Assembly: GCA_963846925.1 (NCBI GenBank) | Contig: CAWJXW010000008.1 | Coordinates: 1-64,000, forward strand | Direction: 5' to 3' | DNA: 64,000 nt | Source: JAQBQB01 sp963846925 | GTDB lineage: Bacteria > Gemmatimonadota > Gemmatimonadetes > Gemmatimonadales > Gemmatimonadaceae | Shown: positions 45,630 through 56,731 of the stretch, in pieces | How positions within the stretch are numbered: position 1 is the first letter of the stretch | How the letters are laid out: each line of letters starts with the position of its first letter | The notes under the pieces: model-generated | Databases searched by the model: none | What the model saw: only the letters and a program-made list of their open reading frames with translations | What the model was told of the DNA's origin: nothing | Program-made: the position numbers and the translations under genes

Positions 45630-47229
45630 ATGAATGCTCGGCCACTCGTCGCGGGCGCTCTCGCGATCGTTTCGTGCGCGTTTTCTGCCGCGGCGCGGGC
45701 GCAGCGCGCGTTTCGCGTCGACGAAACGACGATCGCCGACGTCCACGCGGCGATGCGGAGCGGCGGCCTGACGTGCCACGCGCTCGTGCAGGCCTACCTC
45801 GATCGAATCGCGGCGTACGACAAGCAGGGGCCGGCGATCAACGCCATCACCGTGGTCAACCCCGACGCGCTGGCCACGGCCGACTCGCTCGATCGGCGTT
45901 TCGCGGCGAATCGTCAGTTCGTCGGACCGCTGCACTGCGTGCCGATGATCGTGAAGGACAATTTTCAGACGATCGGGCTGCAGACCGCGGCGGGCAATCT
46001 CGCGCTGAAAGGGTACGCGCCGTCGAAGGACGCGTTTCAGGTGCGCCGCATCAAGGAAGCGGGCGCCATCGTGTTAGCAAAGTCTAACATGGCCGAATTC
46101 GCCTTCAGCCCGCTCGAGACGGTGAACTCCGTGCTGCCCGGATACACGAAGAATCCCTACGCGCTCGACCGCGTGACGGCGGGATCGTCCGGCGGCACGG
46201 CGGCCGCGGTCGCCGCGGATCTCGGCGAGGTCGGTCTGGGGACCGACACGGGCAACTCGATTCGCGGGCCCAGCTCGCACCAGGCGCTCGTCGGCATTCG
46301 CTCGACGATGGGACTGACGAGCCGCGCAGGCATCGCGCCGCTCAGCTTGTTCGCCGACATCGCCGGCCCGATGGCGAGGACGCGTCGCCGACGCGGTCGC
46401 GGTGTTTCAGGTGGTGGCCGGCTACGACCCCGACGATCCCGCCACGGCGCCGATGAAGGACAAGCCGCTGCCGAACTATTCCGCGTCGCTGGTGCAAGGG
46501 CGGTCTCAAGGGCGCGCGGATCGGTGTGCTTCGCCAGGCCTTCGAAGGACCGACGGTGGACGCCGAGGTCCGCGCGGTCTTCAATCGCGCGCTCGACGAT
46601 CTTCGTCGCGAGGGCGCGACGGTGCTCGACACGGTGCTGATCGCGGATCTCGATTCGGTGCGCCGCGTGAACCGGGGCGGCCAGTGCAATCCCTTCTGGT
46701 ACGAGATCAACCATTGGCTCGCCGAGCAGGGCCCGAACGTTCCGCTCAAGGCCGTCGATTCGGCGTTTCTGCGCAGTGGCCGATTTCATCCGTCCATACA
46801 GACGCGCCTCGAGGCCGCGTTGCGCTCGCAGCAGAATCCGGATTCGGCGCCCGGATGTCAGGCGACGGCAGCGCGGACGCGACGCCCTGCGCGACGCAGT
46901 CGCGCGCACGATGGATCGCACAGCGCCTCGACGCGCTCGTCTATCCGACGTGGAGCAACCCGCCGCGGTTGATCGGCGATCTCAACACGCCGGCCGGCGA
47001 CAACAGCCAGGTGTTCTCGCCGACGACGGGGAATCCCGCCATCACGGTGCCGATGGGTTACACGCGCAACAACGCGCTGCCCGCGGGCATGACGTTCTTC
47101 GGTCGCGCGTTCGACGAGGAACGGTTGATCAAACTGGTGTACGACTACGAGCAAGCGACAAAGTGGCGGCACGAGCCCGCGTCGACGCCGCCGCTCGGAT
47201 CTACCACGGGCAGCGACGGAAAGCGGTAG
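45630..47229 (+). CDS. Exported amidase-signature hydrolase (three frameshifts)
   Basis: Amidase of about 530 residues with a signal peptide (LVAGALAIVSCAFSAAARAQ). The Ser-cisSer-Lys machinery is visible: catalytic Lys in GPLHCVPMIVKDNFQT, and Ser pair in RVTAGSSGGTAAAVAADLGE followed by VGLGTDTGNSIRGPSS. After breaks near 46380, 46495 and 46865 the rest continues: LKGARIGVLRQAFEGPTVDA, GNPAITVPMGYTRNNALPAG, TFFGRAFDEERLIKLVYDYE. ATG 45630 has AAAGGA about 11 bases upstream. Exported members often act on peptides or aryl amides; the substrate here is unknown. Confidence 0.85.
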
Positions 47230-47241
47230 GGCAAAAAAGCG

Positions 47242-47277
47242 GCGCGGGGAGCGGCCCAAACAGCCTGCTCCCCGCGC
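47242..47277 (+). terminator. 11-bp hairpin after the amidase
   Basis: Perfect stem GCGCGGGGAGC (47242-47252) with GCTCCCCGCGC (47267-47277), 13 bases after the amidase stop and preceded by an A6 run. There is no T-tract on the plus strand, so termination is probable but not certain. Confidence 0.5.
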
Positions 47278-47410
47278 ATCCTGCTCTCCCCTACCGTGAC
47301 GATCCGCGCCCCACCTTCAGCCGCTCGCGCGGTCTCCCTCTCGCGGTATCGCCGGCTCTTTATAGAGCAGTGTTCGTGCCATTGACCCGCCATCGCGGCG
47401 ATCCTTGCTT

Positions 47411-49057
47411 ATGTTGCACGCCATGCTCACTCGGCTGCTCGTCGTCGTCCACGCGGTTGTGTCCGCGTCGCTGGTCGCCGCACAGGTCGCTCCGGCCGGT
47501 GCGCCGCCCGCGACCGCGCCATCGAGCGCGCCGCTCGCGCCGCCGCCAGCCGTGCCGCGCGAGTTTCGCGCCGCGTGGGTCACGCCGATCTACGACCGTG
47601 GGTTTCGCGACTGGCCGTCGAAGCCGGGCCTCTCGCCCGACGCGCAGCGCGCGGAGCTGATCGCGCTTCTCGACGACGCCGCCTCGATAGGGCTCAACGC
47701 GGTGATCGTGCACGTCCGCCTCGCGGGCGACGCGCTGTATCCGACGAAGTACGCGCCATGGTCGCCGCTGCTCTCCGGACAATCCGGTCTCGGCCCGTCG
47801 CCGTCGTACGATCCGCTCGCGTTCGCGGTCGCGGCGGCGCACGCGCGCGGGCTGCAATTGCACGCGTGGTTCAATCCGTTCCGCGCCGTGCTTCCGGGCG
47901 TGCCCGGTAGACCGGCGTCGACCCACGTCACGCGAGAACACCCGGATTGGGTGGTGAAATACGGAACACAGACGTGGATCGATCCCGGAAATCCGGCGGC
48001 GCGCAAGTACGTGCTCGAAACGATTCTCGATGTCGCGCGGCGCTACGACGTCGACGGCATCCACCTCGACGACTACTTCTATCCGTACCGAGAGACGCGG
48101 ACCTACACGCGTCGAGTGAAAAAGAAGCGCGTCCGCGTCACCCAAGAGATCGCGTTCCCCGACGGCCGGGCGTGGAAGCGCTATGGGTCGGGACGCGGGT
48201 TCACCGACCGCGACGCGTGGCGACGCGCCAACATCGACGACTTCGTGCATTCGCTCTACACGGGCGTGAAGGCGATCAAGCCGACGATGATCGTCGGCAT
48301 CAGCCCGTTCGGCATCTGGCGTCCCGGATCGCCCAGCGGGATCACCGGGCTGGACTCGTTCAGCGAGATCTACGCCGATTCGAGACGCTGGCTCGCGCAG
48401 GGTTGGGTCGACTACCTCGCGCCGCAGCTCTACTGGCAGGTCGACGGAGTACAGGATCGTTTTCGGGCGCTCGACTCGTGGTGGCGCACCGAGAATCCGA
48501 TGCGGCGCTTCGTCTGGCCGGGCCTCTACACATCGAAGGTCTTTGGCGGATTCGACAGCTGGCCCACGGACGAGATCCAGACGCAGATCGCGACGATTCG
48601 CGACGCGCGCGCCGGCTCCGCGGATCCGCCTGGCCACGTCCACTTTCGTTTGAGCGCGCTCCTGGCCGACAACGAGCGCATCGCGCACAGCCTCGCGCGG
48701 GAATACGCGCAACGCGCGCTGGTACCCGCGTTCACCTGGCTCGGCGCCGCCGCGCCGGCGGCTCCGTCGCTGGCGACCGCGCCGTCGGTGCCGACGGTGA
48801 CGATGATCTCCGGCGACGGCGTCGCGCCGCGTTGGTGGCTCATTCAGGTCCGCGGCTCCGGCGGCGTGTGGACGACGAAGCTCCAGCCTGGCGCGGCGAC
48901 GCAGATCGTCGTCGACTTGGTGGCCGGCGCAAACTCCGACGAGATCGCCGTGAGCGCGATCAGCGCGACAGGCGTCGAGAGCGAACCGGCCGTCGTCGCA
49001 TGGCCGCCTACCGCGAACGCGCCCTCCGCCCCGGCGCGCCGAGGAAGACGTCGATAG
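47411..49057 (+). CDS. GHL10 (DUF187-type) family glycoside-hydrolase-like protein
   Basis: Secreted protein of about 548 residues. A signal peptide (LTRLLVVVHAVVSASLVAAQ) and Pro/Ala linker are followed by a TIM-barrel domain of the GHL10/YngK type: EFRAAWVTPIYDRGFRDWPS, AVIVHVRLAGDALYPTKYAP, LQLHAWFNPFRAVLP, YDVDGIHLDDYFYPYRE (candidate acid Asp pair), IVGISPFGIWRPG, VDYLAPQLYWQVDG. A C-terminal Ig-like domain (~440-540) follows. Relatives are thought to act on peptidoglycan or glycans. Start: ATG 47411 or ATG 47423; both precede the signal peptide. The frame is intact. Confidence 0.85.
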   Translation: MLHAMLTRLLVVVHAVVSASLVAAQVAPAGAPPATAPSSAPLAPPPAVPREFRAAWVTPIYDRGFRDWPSKPGLSPDAQRAELIALLDDAASIGLNAVIVHVRLAGDALYPTKYAPWSPLLSGQSGLGPSPSYDPLAFAVAAAHARGLQLHAWFNPFRAVLPGVPGRPASTHVTREHPDWVVKYGTQTWIDPGNPAARKYVLETILDVARRYDVDGIHLDDYFYPYRETRTYTRRVKKKRVRVTQEIAFPDGRAWKRYGSGRGFTDRDAWRRANIDDFVHSLYTGVKAIKPTMIVGISPFGIWRPGSPSGITGLDSFSEIYADSRRWLAQGWVDYLAPQLYWQVDGVQDRFRALDSWWRTENPMRRFVWPGLYTSKVFGGFDSWPTDEIQTQIATIRDARAGSADPPGHVHFRLSALLADNERIAHSLAREYAQRALVPAFTWLGAAAPAAPSLATAPSVPTVTMISGDGVAPRWWLIQVRGSGGVWTTKLQPGAATQIVVDLVAGANSDEIAVSAISATGVESEPAVVAWPPTANAPSAPARRGRRR

Positions 49058-49088
49058 AATCTGTCCATCCACAACTGACCGTCCAATC

Positions 49089-52000
49089 ATGGCCCGCCGA
49101 TTTGCTCCCGCCGAAGTCGTAGGACTCTCCTTGGTGCTTCTCGCCGCGTCGGCGGCGGTTCCGCGCGCGATCGTCATCGCGCAACGCACATCACGCGACG
49201 CGTCGCTCGGACTGCTCGACTCGTCGCGATACGCGGCGGCGGCGCGCGAGCTGCGCGGTTTGCGGTGGAGGCTCGTCGGCCCGTTCCGCGGCGGTCGCGC
49301 CGTCGCCGTCGTGGGCGACCCGACGAAGCGCGACGTGTTCTACTTCGGCGCCGTGGACGGCGGTGTCTGGAAGACCACCGACGGCGGTGTCACCTGGAAG
49401 AACGTGACGGACGCCGCGTCGTCGATCGCGTCGGTCGGGGCGATCACCGTGGCGCCGTCGGACCCGAACGTCGTCTACGCCGGCGGCGGCGAGGCCGATC
49501 TTCGCGAGGACTGGACGTACGGCGACGGCATGTACCGCTCGACCGACGCCGGAAAATCGTGGACGCACATCGGGCTCGACGACGCGCGCCACATCACGCG
49601 TATCGTCGTGGACCCGCGCGACCCCGACCGCGTTTTCGTCGCGGCGCTGGGCCACGCGAGCGGAAAGAACGCGACCCGCGGCGTCTATCGCTCGAGCGAC
49701 GGCGGCAAGACGTGGCAGCGCGTTCTGTTCACGAACGACTCCACCGGCGCCGCCGACGTCGAGATGGACCCGTCGAATCCGCGAATTCTCTTCGCGTCGC
49801 TCTGGCACATGCAGCGTTCGCCCTGGGGATTCACGGCGGGCAACGGCAGCCTCTGGAAGAGCACCGACGGCGGCGACACGTGGCGCGACATCAGCGGCGC
49901 GCCGGGCATTCCGAAGAATCCGCTGGGACGAATCGGCGTGTCGGTGTCGCGTGCCAACCCGCAGCGCGTGTACGCGACGATCGAGTGTCCGCCTGAGGAC
50001 TCCACGGGCGGGATCTTCCGTTCCGACGACGCCGGCGTGACGTGGCAGCGGACGAACGGCGACCAGAAATGGATGGTGCGGCCGTGGTACTACGGCGAGA
50101 TCACCGCCGACCCGCGCGACACCAACACGGTGTACGTGATGAATCTGTCGACGTGGAAGTCGACGGACGGCGGCCGCACGTTCGCGCGGCTGCGATTGCC
50201 GCACGGCGACACGCACGCGCTGTGGATCGATCCGGCCGATTCGCGCCGCATGATCAGCGGCAACGACGGCGGCGCGACGATCAGCTTCGACGGCGGCTCC
50301 ACCTGGTCGTCGATCATGAATCAACCGACGGCGCAGTTCTACCACGTTGCGACGGACGACCAGTGGCCGTACCGCATCTACGGCGCACAGCAGGACAACA
50401 CGACGGTCTCGATCGTGAGCAGGTCGGACGACGGCGCGATCGATGAATCCGATTGGTGGCCGGTCGGCGGCGGCGAATCAGGGTACATCGCGCCGAAGCC
50501 GGGGAATCCCAACATCGTCATCGCCGGGACCTACACCGGCACGATGACGCGCTACGACGTGAAGACCAAGCAGGCAAAGGACATTTCCGTCTGGTTGAAC
50601 AACTACGACGGCTGGCCCGCGCGCGACGTGCCGAATCGCTTCCAGTGGACGTATCCGATTCTCTATTCGACGCACGACCCGCGCGTGCTCTACTCCTCGG
50701 CCAACCGGATCTTCCGCTCCACCGACGACGGCAACAGCTGGGAGCCGATCAGCCCCGACCTCACTCGTCACGATCCGACGACGCTCGGGCCCGTCGGCGG
50801 TCCGATCACGTACGACATGACCGGAACCGAGTGGTACGCGTCGGTCTTCGCCTTGGCGGAGTCGCCGCGCTCGGGCGACATCCTGTGGGCGGGATCGGAC
50901 GACGGCCTGATCCACCTGTCGCGCGACCGTGGCGCCACGTGGACGAACGTCACGCCGGCGGCGATGGCGAAGTTCACGCGCGTCTCGATCATCGAGCCGT
51001 CGCACTTCGATCCCTCGACGGCGTACGTCGCCGCCAACCGCTACCAGCTCGACGACTTCAAGCCATACCTATATAAGACTTCCGACTTCGGCCGCACGTG
51101 GACCGCGATCAACGCCGGCATTCCCGACGGCGCCTACACGCGAAGCATTCGCGAGGATCCGGTGCGGCGCGGCCTCCTGTACGCCGGCACCGAGACCGGC
51201 GTCTACTACTCGACTGACGACGGCGCGCACTGGGAACCTCTGCAGCTCAACCTTCCGCGCGCATCGGTGCGAGACCTCAAGGTGCAGGGAAGCGATCTCA
51301 TCGCGGCGACGCACGGCCGAGCGATGTGGGTGCTCGATGATGTTTCGCCGCTGCGCACGTTGGCCGACAGCGTACGTCGCGCGGCCATCCATCTCTTCAC
51401 GCCGGACACCGCCATCCGATTCTCCGGCGGACACTTCCTCACGACGTCCGCCGGCGAGAACCCGCCGTCGGGCGTCATCGTCGACTACTGGCTTGCCGCC
51501 GCGATCGACCCGCGCGACAGCCTTCGGCTCGAGTTCGTCGACGCCACCGGCAAGGTGATTCGCCATTTCTCGAGCGCGTCCCCGCCCGACTCGATCAAAT
51601 CCGCCGCGTTCGCGCGGATGTTCCCCCCCCCGACTCGGCGCGCGCGCAGGGGACGAGTCCGGGCAAACAGCCCGGCGACACGCTGTCGCTCAAGTCCCGC
51701 GGCTCGCGCGAGCTGCTCACCGACACGCTCGCATTCGCTCCCAGCGATTCCGTCGTGACGGCGCGTGCCGGGTTGAACAGGTTCGTCTGGGATCTGCGGT
51801 ACCCGGCGACGCGCGAGGCGAAGGACGTCATCAACGACGAAGGAGCCACGCTCGGTCCGGTCGTGGCGCCGGGGCGCTACTCGGTACGGCTCGTCGGAAA
51901 AGGTCGAACGCTGACCAGCGAGTTCGTCGTGCGCGGCGATCCGCGTCTGACCACGACACAAGCCGAGTACGACGCCCAACTGGCGCTGGCGCTCGCGGTC

Positions 52001-52438
52001 CAGGCGAAGACGAACGAGGTCTCCGACGCCGCCAAGCGCATCCTCGATCTCGAGCACGCTCTCGACGACCGGGTCGCGGCGGCGAAGGGCCAATCGTACG
52101 AGAAGCGCGTCGGCGACGCGGCAAAGCCGATCCATGCGACGCTCGAGGCGATTCGCGATTCGTTGGTGGAGATTCATTCCCACGCCGACGAGATCACGCT
52201 CCACTACCCGATTCGTTATTACAACATGCTGTTGTCGCTCGCCGGCATGGTCCAGAGCGCCGATGCCGGGCCCACGAAGCAGGAGGGCGCCATCCTCCAG
52301 GATCTGCGGCCGAAGATCGACGCCCATCTCACGCGGCTCCGCTCCGTCGAGGCCACCGACATCGGGTCGTTCAACGCGCTCCTGAAGGAGCTCAATGTGC
52401 CGGCGATACCCGGTCCGCCGCCGGTGATCGTCCCGTGA
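49089..52438 (+). CDS. Secreted Asp-box (VPS10/sortilin-like) beta-propeller protein, C9-tract frameshift
   Basis: Exported protein of about 1115 residues. The N-terminal signal region (VVGLSLVLLAASAAVPRAIV) is followed by two propellers built from Asp-box/BNR repeats: TDGGVTWKNV, DAGKSWTH, SDGGKTWQR, TDGGDTWRD, DDAGVTWQR, TDGGRTFAR, TDDGNSWEP. Then comes a beta-sandwich (VDYWLAAAIDPRDSLRLEFV) and a helical tail (LRSVEATDIGSFNALLKELN). The frame shifts at a run of nine C (51623-51631); downstream homology continues in the neighbouring frame to 52438. This group is often annotated as VPS10-domain or glycosyl hydrolase, but catalytic function is not established. The stop overlaps the next GTG. 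Confidence 0.85.
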
Positions 52439-53454
52439 GCGTCTCTCCGGCGCCGGCGACCATGCGCGCGGTGGTCATCACACGCCCGGGCGGGCCTGAG
52501 GTGCTGGAGGTGCAGGAACGTCCGACGCCCAAACCGGAGCGCGGGCAGCTGCTCGTGCGAGTTCGGGCGTCGGCCCTCAACCGCGCGGATCTCTTGCAGC
52601 GCGAGGGCCGGTATCCGGCTCCGCCGGGCGCGCCCGCGGACATTCCAGGCCTCGAGTTCGCGGGCGAAGTCGCGGCCCTCGGCGACGGAGTCGGCGCCGA
52701 GTGGACAGTCGGCGCGCGCGTCTTCGGGATCACCGCGGGCGGCGGGCACGCCGAGTTCCTAGTCGTTGACGCCGGCTGCGCGGCGCGCGTGCCGGAACGA
52801 TTCTCGTGGACGGACGCCGGCGCGATTCCCGAGGCGTTCATGACGGCCCACGACGCGCTGGTGACGCAAGCGCAGGTCGCCGGAGGCGAGCGGGTGTTGA
52901 TTCACGCCGTCGGCAGCGGCGTCGGGCTCGCGGCGACTCAGGTCGCCCGCGCCTGGAAGGCCATCCCCTTCGGGACCGCGCGAACTCCTGACAAGATCGA
53001 GCGCGCACGCGAGCTCGGCCTCGAGGACGGCGTGGTCGTGATGGGCGATCCCGAAGCGATCGTCGCGCAGGTCGAGCAATGGACGGACGGAAAGGGCATG
53101 CCCGTCGTCCTCGACCTCGTGGGCGGCGACTATGTCGGCGCGAACATCCGTGCGGCGTCCCTCAAAGGGCGCATCATGATCATCGGCACCGTCGCCGGTC
53201 GCACCGCGTCCATCCCGGTCGGCATGGTCCTCGGCAAGCGACTGAAGCTCCTGGGCACGATGCTGCGCTCGCGGTCCGTCGAGGAGAAGCGCGAGGTCAC
53301 CTCCGCCTTCGCGCGCGACGTCGTCCCGCTCCTCGCCTCAGGCGCGTTGAATCCGACGATCGACAGCGTCTTCGACCTCGCCGACGTCGCGAAGGCGCAC
53401 GAGCGCCTGGCCGGCAACGCGACGTTCGGCAAAGTAGTGTTGCGCGTTTCGTGA
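52435..53454 (+). CDS. NAD(P)H quinone oxidoreductase, PIG3/zeta-crystallin type
   Basis: Medium-chain dehydrogenase/reductase without structural zinc, 339 residues. MRAVVITRPGGPEVLEVQER and ALNRADLLQREGRYPAPPGA are typical of the quinone-oxidoreductase branch; the cofactor domain has VLIHAVGSGVGLAATQVARA, then VVLDLVGGDYVGANI. The C-terminus has FDLADVAKAHERLAGNATFG and KVVLRV. It probably reduces quinones with NADPH in the cytosol. GTG 52435 overlaps the previous stop; ATG 52462 is an alternative that matches the usual family start. The frame is intact. Confidence 0.88.
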   Translation: MSVSPAPATMRAVVITRPGGPEVLEVQERPTPKPERGQLLVRVRASALNRADLLQREGRYPAPPGAPADIPGLEFAGEVAALGDGVGAEWTVGARVFGITAGGGHAEFLVVDAGCAARVPERFSWTDAGAIPEAFMTAHDALVTQAQVAGGERVLIHAVGSGVGLAATQVARAWKAIPFGTARTPDKIERARELGLEDGVVVMGDPEAIVAQVEQWTDGKGMPVVLDLVGGDYVGANIRAASLKGRIMIIGTVAGRTASIPVGMVLGKRLKLLGTMLRSRSVEEKREVTSAFARDVVPLLASGALNPTIDSVFDLADVAKAHERLAGNATFGKVVLRVS

Positions 53455-53493
53455 GTTCCACCACGTCGGCATCTAGGACTACCACGCCGGCAT

Positions 53494-53802
53494 CTACGAC
53501 TCTATGAACTACGATTTCGCGGAGGAGCCGGATTAACGCGGAGACGGCAAAACAATCCAAAGCAACGATCTAGATCCGTTTGTGTCGGTTACATCCGTTT
53601 GTGTCCGTGTCCCAATTGTTGATGTTTGATTGGTGCGCAAGACCAGCCCGCCACCTCGAGCATCAACAAGAATGACGCGGACACAAACGGACCAAACGGA
53701 AACAAACGGACAAAAGGCGTTCTTAAAGATTGCTAAGCATCCCCAATGCGTTTGTCCGCGTAAATCCGCCCCTTCCGCGAAATTGTAGTTCCCGAGTCGT
53801 AG
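53494..53802. repeat. Nested inverted-repeat element, about 309 bp, between convergent genes
   Basis: No gene lies in the 423 bp between the quinone oxidoreductase and the TonB receptor. Instead, outer arms 53494-53542 and 53755-53802 are inverted copies with about 85% identity (shared core AACTAC.ATTTCGCGGA). Inner arms 53594-53624 and 53661-53691 are inverted copies matching at 26 of 31 positions (core CCGTTTGTGTCCG). Short CCGTTTGT/ACAAACGG words recur between them. The stretch is visibly poorer in G+C than its surroundings. It looks like a palindromic MITE- or REP-like element; no transposase is inside. Confidence 0.7.
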
Positions 53803-53877
53803 CTGCCCGCCCGCCGAGACACGGGTCGTTCGGCGTATGGAGCCCGAAGCGGATCTCAACGTGCCGATATAGGCCGA

Positions 53878-55975
53878 CTAGAAATCGAGCTTGAGCGTGA
53901 CGAAGAAGTTGCGCGGCGGCAGGACGTAGTAGTCCGGAACGCCGTCGCCGGCGTAGCCGCTCCCGTACTTCCTGGCGTCGAGCAGATTGTTGATCCTTCC
54001 GACGAGCTCGTAACCCTTGACGTGCCACGACGCGCTCGCGTCGACGTTGAGCGAGGCCGGAAGCACGTAGCGGGGATCGTCGGTGTTCTGGAGGAACGAG
54101 CGAGCCGTGTAGCGCGTCTCGAGCGGCGAGCCACAGGCGTTCGCCCGGCGCGAACGCCGCGCGCGCGTACGTCATGAAGCGCGGCGTGAGCAGCGGCTGT
54201 ACGTCGTGGTATGTCGCCGGTTCGTCGCCGGTCGAGTCGGTGTAGTCGCTGATCCGGTTCGTGCTCGCCGCGACGTTCGCCGTCAGCATCCAATGCGCGA
54301 TCCCGCGATACGTGATGTCACCTTCGACGCCGCGCCGATAACTCCGCGCGACGTTCTCGCGAAGCGGATTGCCGATGTAGCTGAGCTGGCCGATCGGCGC
54401 GATCTCGTTGCGGAAGTTCATCGAGTACAGATTGGCCTGCGCCTCGATCGTCCGCGTGCGGTACGTGGTGCCGAGCTCGAGGTCGTGCACGGTCTCCGGT
54501 TTCACGCGATGCAGGTCGCCGACGAACGCCACGTTCGACGTGTCGAGGTTGTCGAAGCCGGCGAGCATGTCGCCGCGCGCGGGCTCACGCGTGTTCGCGC
54601 CGTAGGAGACGTACACCGACGTCGATCGGCTCATGATGTGCGTGACGCCCACCTTCGGGTTCACGAACGTCCACGCGATCGACTCGGGGGTGATGTCCGC
54701 GTTCGCGTCGGGCAAATAGCGCCACTCGGCGTGGCGCGCCTGCAGGTCGCCGAACCACGTGGTGGCCCCCGCCGTGTACGCGAGCTTGGTGAATCCGCTG
54801 ACGTCGCCCTTGTGCCCGGTGTTGAAGTACAGGGGGTGCTCGAGATCCGGATGCTGAAACGCGAAATGATCGCGCGAGTAGTCGTTGGCGTTGACGCCGA
54901 GGTCGAAGCTCAGACCGCGGCGCCGCAGATTCCAATCGCTCGTCACGCCGTACCAGACGAAATCGAGGTTGAACTGCGTGAGCGGCGCGAGCTGCACGTC
55001 GTAGTCGCCGCTGGCCGAGATGCGGTACGCGGTCGTCGAGAGCGATGACGAGGGACCGAACAGGCGCGTGTACGACAGCGCGGCGATGCGCTCGCCGAAT
55101 CCGTCGCGCTCCTCCGGGGTGAGCGGATTGATCCGCCGGTTCGTGTCGAGATCCGTCACCGGAACCGCGAGATAGGCCATCGTGTCGCGCATGGTGCCGG
55201 TCGTCACCATGAGCTTCACGATGTCGCGGTCGCCGAAGTAGCCCGCGCTGAGGAACGCCGATTTTCCCTCGACGCCCGAATGGTACCGGTATCCCTCCGT
55301 CTTCAGATCCGAGAAGCGCGCGTAGAACGCCAGACGGTTCGACGTGAATCCGCTGTGATACTCCGCGCTTCCGCGACGCGATCCGAACGATCCCCCCTCG
55401 ATCTGGAACTCCCCGGAGCGCTGCCCGCCGAAGATGGGCACCGACTCCATGTTGATGGAGCCGGCGTACGCCGCGGTGCCGTTGCTGCTCGTGCCGACTC
55501 CGCGCTGCACCTGCACCGAGCCGAGGCTGTTCGCGAGATCGGGAAAGTCCGCGAAGTACAAGACCTGATCTTCGGGATCGTTCAGCGGAATGCCGTCGAG
55601 CGTCAGGTTGATCCGCGACTGGTCGATGCCTCGCAACCTGATGTAGCTGTATCCCCAGTAGTTCCCCGTCTCGGCGTATGACGTGAGCGACGGCGCGGCG
55701 CCTTGCAGCAGCAGCGGCACGTCCTGGCCGAAGTAACGCGGCGCGAGGTCTTGGGACGTGAGCGTCTTCTGCGAGATGATCGCCGCGCCCGACCCGCGCA
55801 GAGCCGAGATCATGACGCGTTCGAGCCGTTGCACGCGGCTCGAATCGCGACGAGCGGTGTCGGCTGGCGGCGAACTCCGCTGCGCGCCGAGCAGGCTCGG
55901 GATGAGCAGAACGGCGAGCGGCGCGACGGCCGCTCGGGAGCGACGCCGACGCGTCGCACGAGCATGGAAGACCAT
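53878..55975 (-). CDS. TonB-dependent receptor under TPP riboswitch control, probable thiamin receptor
   Basis: Outer-membrane receptor of about 700 residues. Signal AAVAPLAVLLIPSLLGAQ; plug with RVQRLERVMISALRGSGAAI, WGYSYIRLRGIDQSRINLTL, DGIPLNDPEDQVLYFADFPD, NSLGSVQVQRGVGTSSNGTA; then a 22-strand-type barrel ending NFFVTLKLDF with the terminal Phe. One break lies near 54135. A TPP riboswitch directly precedes the ATG and its last stem contains the Shine-Dalgarno GGGAG six bases before 55975, so thiamin pyrophosphate should shut off translation. This regulation, not the sequence of the barrel, is the basis for the substrate call. Confidence 0.85.
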
Positions 55976-55982
55976 GTGTGAC

Positions 55983-56066
55983 TCCCTACGCCGGTACGAA
56001 CCGGATCAGGTTCTACGGGACTCTCTCAGCCTGCGCCCTTCGTGGGCAGGCACCCCGGTCAGCGAC
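55983..56066 (-). promoter_or_regulatory. TPP riboswitch (THI-box)
   Basis: On the minus strand the RNA reads CCGGGGTGCC..GCAGGCTGAGAGAG..CCCGTAGAACCTGATCCGG..ACCGGCGTAGGGAGTC. These are the conserved pyrimidine-sensor and pyrophosphate-sensor segments of the thi-box (GGGGUGCC, CUGAGA, ACCUGAUC, GCGUAGGGA) in the right order and spacing. The GGGAG at the end is also the ribosome binding site of the receptor. Confidence 0.93.
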
Positions 56067-56195
56067 AAAACCTAATCGGCGCGCGGAGAAGTGCGATCGG
56101 TGACGCGTATCACCCGGCTGACGTGCTCAGATCGCTCAGCTGGCACATCCTCTGCCCTCTAGGCAGACGCAAGCGCAAACGACAGGGGGGATCGA

Positions 56196-56658
56196 ATGAA
56201 ACGCATGACTCCGATGGTGATCATGTCGGCGCTCGTGCTGCTGATCGCGGGGCTGGGCTGCAAGGGCAGCCAAAACGCGGCGGCAGACTCGTCGCTCAAC
56301 CGCGACTTGGCGCTCGCTGCCCATCAGCGCGATTCGCTCGACAGCGTATCGGCGCTAGAAGCCCAGCAAATGGCTCCGTCCGCAACCCGATATCGGGCGA
56401 CCCACTTACGCTCGAGCGTCACTCACTCGTCCAGCGCGGCGGGTGAGGTCCGGAGCGGTAGCAGCGCGGGCACGTCGTCCGGCGGCACCGTGAAAGCACA
56501 CACAGCGTGACGCCGCGATCGGCGCCGCCGCCGGCGCGGTGATCGGCGCGACGGCGAGCCGCAGCAAGGTCAAAGGCGGGTTGATCGGCGCTGCCGTCGG
56601 CGGAATCGTCGGCGCGGTGATCGGAAACAACGTCGACAAGACGAAGAAAAAGCCGTGA
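56196..56658 (+). CDS. Glycine-zipper lipoprotein (frameshifted)
   Basis: A lipoprotein of about 150 residues. The signal MVIMSALVLLIAGLGCKGSQ has a good lipobox (LGC). A Ser/Ala-rich middle follows. After a break near 56505 comes a glycine-zipper membrane-associating segment: DAAIGAAAGAVIGATASR and LIGAAVGGIVGAVIGNNVDK, ending TKKKP at TGA 56656-56658. Glycine zippers of this type occur in SlyB/YMGG-like outer-membrane lipoproteins. ATG 56196 is preceded by a G-rich Shine-Dalgarno (AGGGGGGATCG). Function unknown; envelope stability is a guess. Confidence 0.75.
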
Positions 56659-56731
56659 CGGGCTCGTCTTACCCGAGTACTCGGACCCTCCTATTATTCA
56701 GGCCGTCCGAGGGCCCGAAACTCGAGGTTTC

